NCBI GenBank assembly: GCA_016124535.1
Contig: WGNK01000017.1
Span: forward strand, 1-64,000
Source of the DNA: Azospirillum sp.
Lineage (GTDB): Bacteria > Pseudomonadota > Alphaproteobacteria > Azospirillales > Azospirillaceae
DNA length: 64,000 nucleotides
Reading direction: 5' to 3'
The notes under the pieces are model-generated. The model was not told the DNA's origin and ran no database searches. It saw only the letters and a list, made by a program, of their open reading frames with translations. Position numbers and translations under genes: made by a program. Of this stretch, positions 56,099 to 64,000 are shown piece after piece (positions within the stretch are counted from its first letter, which is position 1; every line of letters begins with the position of its first letter).

Positions 56099-57337
56099 TT
56101 AAGGCTTCGGCCAAACCGGCTTGGCGACCGCCAGATCGGTCGGGAAGATCGTCACCGGCACGCCGTCGCGCCATTGGATGATGGTCAGGCTGGCACCGAT
56201 CCGTCGCCCCTTGTCGTCGAAGCGGATGGTGCCGCCCGGATAGTATTGGCTCGGCCCGCCGTCGAGGGTTCGCAGCGCTTCGGCGAGCTTCTGGCGGTCC
56301 CGGCTGCATGACTTTTCGAGGGCCGTCTTGAAGAGCCACATGTCGCCGTAGGTCGAGATCGCGTTTTGGGTCATCCACGGTTCGCCATAGCGGTCCTTCA
56401 GCCGCTTGATCAAAGCCTCCTGTCCCTTGACCCCCCAATTGGCGACCGCGGACATGACGCCTTCGACCAGCCTGGCGTCCATGACGTTCAGGACCTCGGG
56501 CTCGGCGATCGCGATGCCGAACGAGATGGTCGGGACGCTGACGCGAAATTCCCGCAATTTCTGCAGGATGAGGTTGGCGTCGGAGATTACGGTCGGCAGG
56601 AAGAGCAGCAAATCCGGCCGGCTGGTGCGGACCCGCTGGACCAGCGAGGAGGCGTCGGCCAGCGGCGGCGTGAAGGTCTCTTCCATCACGATCTCAAGGC
56701 CGAGCCGCTGGAGCAGGCCGTCCTTCATCCGTTTCACCGACGACAGCGACGCGGCGGTATTGTCGGTGATGATCGCAACCGTCTTGGGCCGCCGGCCGGT
56801 TTCGGATTCGGCAAGGTCCATGATGATCGGCAGGGCGATCGACGCCTGGGCCCCCGCCGTTGCGGAGGTCTGAAACACGGTCTTGAAGCCGCGTTCGGTG
56901 ATCAGATCGGAGTAGGACAAGGTCAGTAACGGCAGGTTTGCCCGCTCCGTCACTTCCGTCACCGCCAAGGTGAAGGAACTCAGGTAGGAGCCTGTCCCGC
57001 CGACCAACTCGGGATACTCCGCTACCATGCGTTGTGCGGCATTGGTCGCCTTCTCGACCGAATCGCCGCTGTCGATCGTGACAAGCTTGAGCGGCGCGCC
57101 GCCGAGGCACTTGATCCCGCCGGCGGCGTTGACGTCCTCGATACCCAGTTCGGCGCCCATCTTCATTACCTGGCCGGGCCGGGCATAGATTCCTGAGAGC
57201 GGTGCAATCAATCCAATCTGCAACGGCCCGATCTGTCCCGGACCGGTCGTGGTCTGCGCTGAGGCGGGTGCCGCGCCAGTTGCAGCCACCACCGAAGCGG
57301 CGAGGGCCGCGAAAGTTAGGGTTCTGAGCCGCGTCAT
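56099..57337 (-). CDS. Liv-type ABC transporter substrate-binding protein
   Basis: 412 residues with a signal peptide (FAALAASVVAATGAAPASAQ) and GGGAGG ribosome site. Type I periplasmic-binding fold of the LivJ/amide-binding group: QIGLIAPLSGIYARPGQVMKMGAELGIEDVNAAGGI (about 45-80, not quoted in full elsewhere) and TVAIITDNTAASLSSVKRMK. It collects substrate for the adjacent permeases. In this catabolic setting it may bind an aromatic or organic acid rather than leucine. Confidence 0.9.
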   Translation of the reverse strand: MTRLRTLTFAALAASVVAATGAAPASAQTTTGPGQIGPLQIGLIAPLSGIYARPGQVMKMGAELGIEDVNAAGGIKCLGGAPLKLVTIDSGDSVEKATNAAQRMVAEYPELVGGTGSYLSSFTLAVTEVTERANLPLLTLSYSDLITERGFKTVFQTSATAGAQASIALPIIMDLAESETGRRPKTVAIITDNTAASLSSVKRMKDGLLQRLGLEIVMEETFTPPLADASSLVQRVRTSRPDLLLFLPTVISDANLILQKLREFRVSVPTISFGIAIAEPEVLNVMDARLVEGVMSAVANWGVKGQEALIKRLKDRYGEPWMTQNAISTYGDMWLFKTALEKSCSRDRQKLAEALRTLDGGPSQYYPGGTIRFDDKGRRIGASLTIIQWRDGVPVTIFPTDLAVAKPVWPKP

Positions 57338-57369
57338 TTCGTTTCCTCCCTTGGTGTTGTTCTTGGCGA

Positions 57370-58069
<700 letters not shown>

Positions 58070-58077
<8 letters not shown>

Positions 58078-59845
58078 GGGCGGCCCATTTCGCTCCCAGA
58101 TAGGCTTCGATGACGCGCGGATCCTTGACGATCGCTTCGGGCAGCCCCTCGGTCAGGAGCTGGCCGTGGTCGAGCACGATAAAGCGGTCGACGAGTTGCA
58201 CCATCGCCTGCATTGTATGCTCGATGATCAGGATTGTGAGGCCGGTGGCGGCGAGGGTGCGGATCACCGCGACCACCTCCTTGGCTTCCTCGCTGCCGAG
58301 GCCGGCCAGGGTTTCGTCGAGGAGAAGGATCTCCGGCCGGCCGGCGATCGCGCGGGCAAGCTCCAGCAGCCGCAGTTGCTTGGTGGTGAGCGCCGAGGCC
58401 GGCCGATCGGAAATCGCCGAGAGGCCGACCTGGGCCACCGCCTCCCGCGCGATCGCCCGGGCTTCCTCTTCGCTCGCCGCCCTGACATAGGCGCCGACCT
58501 TCACGTTGTTGGCAACGCTCCACCGCTTGAACGGCCGCATCACCTGGAAGGTGCGGCCGATGCCGGCGCGACAGGCGAAATGCGGCCGGCAGCCTGCAAG
58601 ATCGCTGCCGTGCAGCAGAACCTGGCCTTGATCGGGCTTTTGAAAGCCGTTGAGCAGGTTGAAGAGCGTGGTCTTGCCGGCACCGTTCGGGCCGATGATG
58701 CCCAGGATCTCACCCTTGCGGACCTGAAAGCTGACGTTCCGGACCGCCCTCAGGCCACCGAAACGCTTGGACACGCCGCGCACGTCGAGCATGATCCGGT
58801 CGCTGATCCGGCTTGCCGGCGAGGCGCCTCCGGCGGGCTCGACGGATGCGGCCCGGCTCACTCCCCCGGCTCCCGAAGGCACCGTCCCGGCGGCGGGAAC
58901 GCGGCGCCGCCGGATCAGGTCCACGCCTTTCCAGAACACGCCCTCCGGTGCGGCGATGATCAGGATGATGATCGCGAGGCCGTAGATGACGCCCTGAATG
59001 CCCGGAAGATAGGAGCCGATCACCGCATGCAGCGTCTCGGCGATCGGGATCAGGACGGTGGCACCGATGATCGGCCCCCAGACCGTGCCGACCCCGCCGA
59101 ACATCGCCACGGTCAAGGCCTGGGCCGAGACCAGCATGCCGAAGACCGAACTCGGCGTAATCACCAGGATGACGACGGCGTAGAACGAGCCGACGGCGCC
59201 GGCGATCGCGCCGCTGACCGCGATCGCCTTCAGCTTCCAGCGCAGGGTGTCGACCCCGGCGGCTTCTGCCGCCGCCTCGTTCTGCTTGATCGCCACCAGC
59301 GACATCCCGAAGCGCGTGCGCTCGATCCAGCGGGTGATCACAACGATGACGGTCAGCAGAAGCAGGGCGAGGACGGAGTAGACCCGCCGATCCTCGAACT
59401 GCAGGAACAGAGCGGGATGGTCGAGCACCCGCGGGATCGTGATCTCGGGCTTGCCGAGCCACTGGAACACGTAGGACATCGCCAGCGGGTAGGCGAGCAT
59501 CGACAATGCGAAGTAATGCCCGCGCAGGCGGAAGGTCGGCAGGCCGATCAGGACCCCGGCCAGCGCCCCGATCAGTGCGGAAACCGGCAGCATGATCCAG
59601 GGTGACCAGCCCAAATGAATCTGCGCCAGTACCGTGGCGAAGGCGCCGAGACCGAAGAACGAGGCGTGGCCGAACGAGATCAGCCCGGTGTAGCCGCTCA
59701 GCATGTTCCAGGACAGGCCAAAGCTCGCCCAAACCAGCACCAGTGTAATGATCAGCTGATAATAGGAGTTCTCCACCAGCATCGCGACCACCAGGTAGCC
59801 GGCGGCGAAGGTGAAGTATGGCAGGAGGGAGCGGAGAAACGCCAT
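58070..59845 (-). CDS. fused LivM permease-LivG ATP-binding protein
   Basis: 591 residues. Residues about 1-325 are a LivM-type permease with some ten membrane helices (NMLSGYTGLISFGHASFFGLGA, FGGVGTVWGPIIGA). A linker (about 325-352) leads to a LivG-type ATPase with Walker A GPNGAGKTT, Walker B LLLDETLAGLG and the H-loop IIEHTM. The ABC signature is ALTTKQLRLLELARA, departing from LSxGQ. The start at 59845 shares one base with the livH stop. Confidence 0.92.
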
Positions 59846-60807
59846 CAGGTGCGCTCCGTGACCCGGCCGAAGAAACCCTGGGGCCGCCAGATGACGATCA
59901 GCAGGAAGAACACGAAGATCGTGGCGTTCTGCAGCTGGGTCGGCAGAACCAGAATGGACAGCTGCTGCACCAGGCCGATCGTCATACCGCCCCAGAAGGC
60001 GCCGATCACGCTGCCGATGCCGCCGAGCACCACCCCGGCATACATCACGATCACGTAGTCGAGCCCGACAAAGGGGTGGAACGGATGGTTGGTCGCGAGC
60101 AGCCCGCCCGCCACTGCCGTGATCGCGGAGCCGAGCGCGAAGGCGATCCGGTGCGCGTGATCGACGTCGATGCCGACGTAAACCGACGCCTCGGGGTTGT
60201 CGGCCGCCGCGCGCAGCGACTTGCCCAGCCGCGTCCGCTTGATGCAGAGCCACAGCCCGGCGATGATGACCACGGAGACGATCGCCGCAACCACTTTGGC
60301 CTGGTTGAGAAAGACCGCGACTGCATCCCCCCACATCGGTCCGAGCATCCAGGCCTGACCGGTCAGCGGCGTGCGCAACGACACCAATTGCGCGCCGAAC
60401 AGGATCATCGCGCCGTTCTGGAGGACGAGGGCAATGCCGAGCGTCAGGACGAGCTGGGCGTAGTGCCCCTCGGCCTCCATCGCGATCGTGCGCATGCCGG
60501 TGACCTGCCGGATCAGGAACTTGTGGACGGCGTAGCCGAAGGCGAAGAGCAGCGGTCCGGCAATCGCCACCGCGACATAGGGGCCGGGCACCGCGCCGAA
60601 CACGGTCTGCAGGCCGAGGGCGGTGAAGGCGAAATAGGCGGCGTACATGCCCAGCATCATGAAGTCGCCCTGGGCGAAATTGATCACGCGCATGATGCCG
60701 AAGATCATGGCCAGGCCGACACACATCAGCCCGTAGATCGCCCCGACCAGCACGCCCGCGGCCAGTGCCTGCAAAATGCTCTCTATGATAATCTGCGTGC
60801 CGGTCAT
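59845..60807 (-). CDS. livH: Liv-type ABC transporter permease LivH
   Basis: 320 residues, about eight membrane helices. Typical LivH pattern near the start, ALAAGVLVGAIYGLMCVGLA with IMRVINFAQGDFMMLGMY, and near the end SVIGAFWGGMTIGLVQQLS. It forms the membrane channel with the LivM half encoded next. Confidence 0.95.
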   Translation of the reverse strand: MTGTQIIIESILQALAAGVLVGAIYGLMCVGLAMIFGIMRVINFAQGDFMMLGMYAAYFAFTALGLQTVFGAVPGPYVAVAIAGPLLFAFGYAVHKFLIRQVTGMRTIAMEAEGHYAQLVLTLGIALVLQNGAMILFGAQLVSLRTPLTGQAWMLGPMWGDAVAVFLNQAKVVAAIVSVVIIAGLWLCIKRTRLGKSLRAAADNPEASVYVGIDVDHAHRIAFALGSAITAVAGGLLATNHPFHPFVGLDYVIVMYAGVVLGGIGSVIGAFWGGMTIGLVQQLSILVLPTQLQNATIFVFFLLIVIWRPQGFFGRVTERT

Positions 60808-60914
60808 GCGCGCTCACGTTGCGATCGTCGAGGGGCTCCGACCTGCGTTCCCGATGGTGCGGAGCCGAAGGAGTGGCGGCGGTGGCCCGCACGGCCTGCG
60901 GGCCTCGAAGGTTC

Positions 60915-61664
60915 TCAGGGACCGGTGACGGTCATGCCGGCGTCGATCTTCAGCGTCACGCCGGTGATGCTGCGGGCCTCGCCCGAGGACAGAAAGACCG
61001 CCGCGTCGGCGATCTCCTCGGCGGTGGGCAGGCGCTTCAGAACCGATTTCCCGGTGCGGCTCTGCCATCCGGCCGCGTCGATCACCGAATTGGCGCCGGG
61101 GGTCGGCACCGAGCCGGGGGCCAGCGCATTGACGCGGATGCCGTAAGGTCCGAGTTCGGCCGCCTGCTGACGGGTCAGGGCATCGATCGCACCCTTGATC
61201 GAGGTGTAGACCGCGGCCTTGGGGATCGCCATCGTGACCGCGATCGAGGAGAGGTTGATGATACTGCCGCCGCCGCGCGCGATCAGGTGCGGCGTGGCCG
61301 CCTGCAGGCACCAGAAAACACCCTTCAAGCCGACATCGATCATGTCGGAAGCGATGTCTTCCGGGAACTCGGCCAGCACCCCGTAGTGAAAACGGACGGC
61401 GTTGTTGACCAGGATGTCGAGCCCGCCGCCTGCCCGGACATGGGCGTCGATCGCTTGCCGAACCGCCTGCCGATCGGCCACGTTGCAGGCGTAGCCATGG
61501 AGCGTGGCCATGCCGGATGCGGCGATCGTCTCCAGCAGCAGCGGCTCGTTGATGTCGGCCATGCCGACGACCGCACCTTCCCGCGCCATGGCAAGCCCGA
61601 TCGCACGACCGATGCCGCCGGCTGCGCCGGTTACGAACGCAACCTTTCCGTCAAGGCGAGCCAT
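60915..61664 (-). CDS. short-chain dehydrogenase/reductase (first gene before the liv operon)
   Basis: 249 residues from the ATG at 61664 with GGGAGG upstream. The cofactor loop is VTGAAGGIGRAIG, then DILVNNAV, catalytic Ser in NLSSIAV, and Tyr/Lys in YTSIKGAI. It is a classical SDR, 108 bp before livH on the same strand. Two operator-like motifs lie 80-120 bp upstream. Substrate unknown, presumably an alcohol or ketone in the compound imported by the cluster. Confidence 0.92.
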   Translation of the reverse strand: MARLDGKVAFVTGAAGGIGRAIGLAMAREGAVVGMADINEPLLLETIAASGMATLHGYACNVADRQAVRQAIDAHVRAGGGLDILVNNAVRFHYGVLAEFPEDIASDMIDVGLKGVFWCLQAATPHLIARGGGSIINLSSIAVTMAIPKAAVYTSIKGAIDALTRQQAAELGPYGIRVNALAPGSVPTPGANSVIDAAGWQSRTGKSVLKRLPTAEEIADAAVFLSSGEARSITGVTLKIDAGMTVTGP

Positions 61665-61744
61665 TTTCCCTCCCGATCTCACGCGTCTTGGCGACGACTC
61701 TTGGGCGCGGCTCGGGCCCACTGACCTGGCCGCTCTCCTATGAC

Positions 61745-61784
61745 GATAATACAATCATAATGGACGTCATGCAATCAGACAATC
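61745..61784 (-). promoter_or_regulatory. operator-like motif, copies 3 and 4
   Basis: GATAATACAATCATAAT (61745-61761) and TCATGCAATCAGACAATC (61767-61784) are two versions of the same core 22 bp apart, two helical turns. They lie 80-120 bp before the SDR/liv operon. The rest of the 273-bp gap up to 61937 shows nothing further. Confidence 0.6.
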
Positions 61785-61937
61785 GACGCCGGGACATCGG
61801 GCCGGCAGGTCGCGCAACACCCTGTTGGGTCCCTGGGGCCGGGCAGGGTTACGGCACGCCGCTGGGTCCGAAGCGGCCCGAAGCCGGATCTGTCGGCAGG
61901 TGCCGGCCGGTTGCCGGCGGCATGACCCGGCCCGGGG

Positions 61938-62750
61938 CTAGGCCTTCGGGTCGGCGTCCAATCGCACCACGATGCCCTCAAGCTCGGCGCGCGGCGCCGG
62001 ATAGCGGTCGAGGACCAGCGGATCGTGGCCCGGAATCACGTTGGATCGCTCGCTCGCCAGCGCCCTCAAGCGGTCATAGCCCTCGAGGGTGTCGGCCAGG
62101 CTGTGCAGAACCGGGAAGGCGCGACCCTGTTCCATGTTGGCGTAGAAATGGCTGGCATCCGAGGCAATGACCAGCCAGCCGCGGCGGGTCCACACCCGCA
62201 CGACCTGCAGCCCCTTGCTATGACCGCCGATGAGGTGGACGCTGATGCCGGGTGCGATCTCGACGCTGCCGTCGTGAAAGCGGACGCGACCGGCGAACAG
62301 CTTGCGCACCATCGCCACAACGTCGGCTTCTTCGTAAGGCAGCTTCAAGGCACCGTGGCACATGCAGCGACCGGTGCAGTAGGCGATCTCGGTGTCTTGC
62401 AAATGGTACTTCGCATTCGGGAACATTTCATAGTTGCCGCAGTGGTCGAAATGCATGTGGGAGATGATCACGTCCTCGACCGTCTGCGGGTCTACGCCGA
62501 TGGTCTTCAGTCCGTCTGCCGGCGAACGCAGAAATTGCCGCTTGCGTTTCAGCCCCATCGCCTCGTCGTAACCGGTGTCGACGACGAAGGTGCGGCCGTT
62601 GCCCCTGATTGCCCAGACGAAATAGTCGAGCGGCGTCGCCAGGTCATGGCTGTCGCTGCCCAGCAGAGTGTGGGCCGCGGTGGCGGCCGGGTTGTGGCCA
62701 TAGCGCACAGCGTAGACTTCATAGGGGTTCAGATATGGGTCCAGGGTCAT
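61938..62750 (-). CDS. metallo-beta-lactamase-fold hydrolase (AHL lactonase-like)
   Basis: 270 residues. The metal motif HMHFDH (98-103), GGHSKG, DASHFY and PGHDP supply the zinc ligands of the MBL fold; the arrangement resembles the AhlD/AttM branch of acyl-homoserine lactonases. In a catabolic cluster it could equally open another lactone. It lies between the SDR/liv operon and the cupin gene on the same strand. Confidence 0.87.
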   Translation of the reverse strand: MTLDPYLNPYEVYAVRYGHNPAATAAHTLLGSDSHDLATPLDYFVWAIRGNGRTFVVDTGYDEAMGLKRKRQFLRSPADGLKTIGVDPQTVEDVIISHMHFDHCGNYEMFPNAKYHLQDTEIAYCTGRCMCHGALKLPYEEADVVAMVRKLFAGRVRFHDGSVEIAPGISVHLIGGHSKGLQVVRVWTRRGWLVIASDASHFYANMEQGRAFPVLHSLADTLEGYDRLRALASERSNVIPGHDPLVLDRYPAPRAELEGIVVRLDADPKA

Positions 62751-62874
62751 GCCGTTCCTCGAGTCCTGGTTGATCCGGCGGACACGGCACAGCGGCGGCG
62801 GTCCGGCCGGCCGGGGTATCGGTTTCCCGGAATCGCTCGGGGCGGCGGCAGGCGCCGTGCCCCGAACTCGCGGT

Positions 62875-63273
62875 TCAGCTGCCGGCGTACTGCTCGTCGG
62901 TAACCGGCTCGAGCCACTCGACCACCACGCCGTCGATGCCTTCCTGCATGGAGATGTGGGTCATCGTCGTGGTCGGACCGCCGCCGTGCCAGTGCTTCTC
63001 GCCGGGCGGAATCCAGATGACGTCGCCGGCACGGATTTCCTGGATCGGCCCGCCCCAGCCCTGGATGCGGCCGGTGCCGTAGGTCACGTAGAGGGTCTGC
63101 CCCATCGGGTGGGTGTGCCAGTGGGTCCGCGCTCCGGGCTCGAAGGTGACCACGTTGGATTTCAGCAGCGCCGGCGCCGGCGCCTCGATGATTGGATCCT
63201 GCCAGACCGTGCCGGTGAAGGCGCTCGCCGGCGCCCTGCGCGACGGGACGGAACCGCTGCGTTTGATCTCCAT
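62875..63273 (-). CDS. small cupin protein
   Basis: 132 residues, single cupin domain, GAGGAGG ribosome site. Metal ligands are visible in HWHTH (51-55) and HWH (94-96). The HWHTHPMGQTLYVTYGTGRI and AGDVIWIPPGEKHWHG motifs match cupins that often accompany carboxymuconolactone decarboxylase proteins. Enzyme or binding role not known. Confidence 0.9.
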   Translation of the reverse strand: MEIKRSGSVPSRRAPASAFTGTVWQDPIIEAPAPALLKSNVVTFEPGARTHWHTHPMGQTLYVTYGTGRIQGWGGPIQEIRAGDVIWIPPGEKHWHGGGPTTTMTHISMQEGIDGVVVEWLEPVTDEQYAGS

Positions 63274-63336
63274 GGTTTCCTCCTCTCGGTCGGCCGCTTC
63301 CGCCCGGCACCTGCTGCGCCGTGCGGGCGCGCGGCT

Positions 63337-63355
63337 ATTGTGATGTGATTGTTCG
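63337..63355 (-). promoter_or_regulatory. weak operator-like motif, possible copy 5
   Basis: ATTGTGATGTGATTGTTCG retains the TGATTGT core (reverse complement of ACAATCA) about 65 bp before the cupin gene, at a position like that of the other copies. The match is partial. Confidence 0.3.
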
Positions 63356-63402
63356 TCGCTCCGCCGCAATCCTCCCGCGACTGAGCCGCAGGTCGAGCGC
63401 GA

Positions 63403-64000
63403 CTAAACCGCGGTGGGGGCACCGTGAAGTTCCAGCCCCGCCGCCTTCTCCATCAGTGTCACCACCCTGGTAAAGTCGGATTCGGGACCGAGCGCATCGA
63501 CCGCGCGCCGCCAGATCTCGAGGACAACCTGGCAGGCCTCCAGCGACAGCCCCATCGATCGCGCTTCCGCCATGAACAAATCCACGTCCTTGTGCATGAG
63601 GCCGGTGGAGAAGCCATAGTCGAAGCTGCGCGGCAGGATCGATTGCGGAAATTTCTGCATCGTCGCGGTGTTGCGGCCGCTGCCGACATTGATCACGTCG
63701 ATCATGACACCGGGCTGAATGCCGGCCTTGGCCCCCATGACCACGGCCTCTGCGCTCAGCACCATGGCCGCGGCCGAGAGCATATTGTTGACCAGCTTCA
63801 TCGTCTGTGCCAGTCCGGGTTTTTCGCCGATATAGAACGGCTTGCCGATCACCCGCAGCGTCGGCAGAAGCTCCTCGTAGTCGGCGCCGGGGCCGGAGAA
63901 CATCACGGCGAGCGTGCCCGCCCTGGCACCGCCAACGCCGCCGCTGACCGGACAGTCGATCCAGCGTATCCCGAGTCCCGCCACCGTCTCATCGAGGCGT
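63403..64000 (-). CDS. 3-hydroxyisobutyrate dehydrogenase-family protein (5' end beyond right edge)
   Basis: The last 199 codons are present. The substrate motif IDCPVSGGVGGARAGTLAVM, the catalytic-lysine segment MKLVNNMLSAAA and the C-terminal helical domain (FDYGFSTGLMHKDVDLFM) identify the family. The frame stays open to the window edge; the Rossmann domain should lie beyond it. It is a paralogue of the enzyme at 52191. It is 129 bp before the cupin gene on the same strand. Confidence 0.9.
   Translation of the reverse strand, partial: RLDETVAGLGIRWIDCPVSGGVGGARAGTLAVMFSGPGADYEELLPTLRVIGKPFYIGEKPGLAQTMKLVNNMLSAAAMVLSAEAVVMGAKAGIQPGVMIDVINVGSGRNTATMQKFPQSILPRSFDYGFSTGLMHKDVDLFMAEARSMGLSLEACQVVLEIWRRAVDALGPESDFTRVVTLMEKAAGLELHGAPTAV

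Overview
High-GC, densely coded DNA with short intergenic gaps and many ATGA/TGATG overlaps. A zeta-type (DUF1476) F1-ATPase inhibitor, hopanoid genes hpnI/hpnJ, an Irr-type iron box and norCBQD plus nosRZDFYLX together point to an alphaproteobacterium, most likely Rhodospirillales-like, with respiratory flexibility. The species cannot be named from the sequence. No tRNA, rRNA, insertion sequence, CRISPR array or origin was seen.

Layout. (1) 1-8.5 kb: 5' part of a cbb3 oxidase ccoN (leaves the left edge) behind an FNR-type promoter; a GNAT-like protein; a cyclase-like protein followed by hpnI-hpnJ (hopanoid side chain); a PstS-like periplasmic protein paired with an unknown secreted protein. 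(2) 8.5-14.5 kb: housekeeping genes (zeta subunit, AlaC-like aminotransferase, hom, glpX), then about 1.1 kb without an intact gene, holding a strong terminator, a possible small transcript and three broken gene fragments (transketolase, 2-hydroxyacid dehydrogenase, glycerate kinase), then a small membrane protein whose stop codon lies in a 4 x 23 bp tandem repeat. (3) 14.6-35.7 kb: a nitric/nitrous oxide reduction island: norCBQD, a hemerythrin, a DUF2249-NnrS-like fusion, two Crp/Fnr regulators, NnrS, a cytochrome c, a ferritin-like diiron protein and nosRZDFYLX, with four FNR/NNR-type boxes. No nitrite reductase lies in the window. (4) 35.9-39.4 kb: katG with an Irr-like iron box upstream, then the 3' remains of a divergent old-yellow-enzyme/LysR pair. 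(5) 39.4-48.6 kb: RpiR regulator facing an operon of N-formylglutamate amidohydrolase-like enzyme, TRAP transporter, glutamine-synthetase-like ligase, aldehyde dehydrogenase and iron alcohol dehydrogenase; the set fits a gamma-glutamylated amino-alcohol catabolic route. (6) 48.7-64 kb: a second catabolic cluster (TRAP system, Liv-type ABC system with a LivM-LivG fusion, two 3-hydroxyisobutyrate dehydrogenase-like enzymes, two SDRs, MmgE/PrpD, carboxymuconolactone-decarboxylase-like, lactonase-like and cupin proteins). Its promoter regions share one operator-like motif.

How it fits together. The nor/nos island takes NO through N2O to N2. NosR/NosX/NosDFYL mature and feed NosZ, NorQD activate NorCB, and the hemerythrin, NnrS proteins and diiron protein probably handle NO or metal damage under one or both Crp/Fnr proteins. 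Regions 5 and 6 are independent, substrate-induced uptake-plus-degradation units of a metabolically versatile heterotroph.
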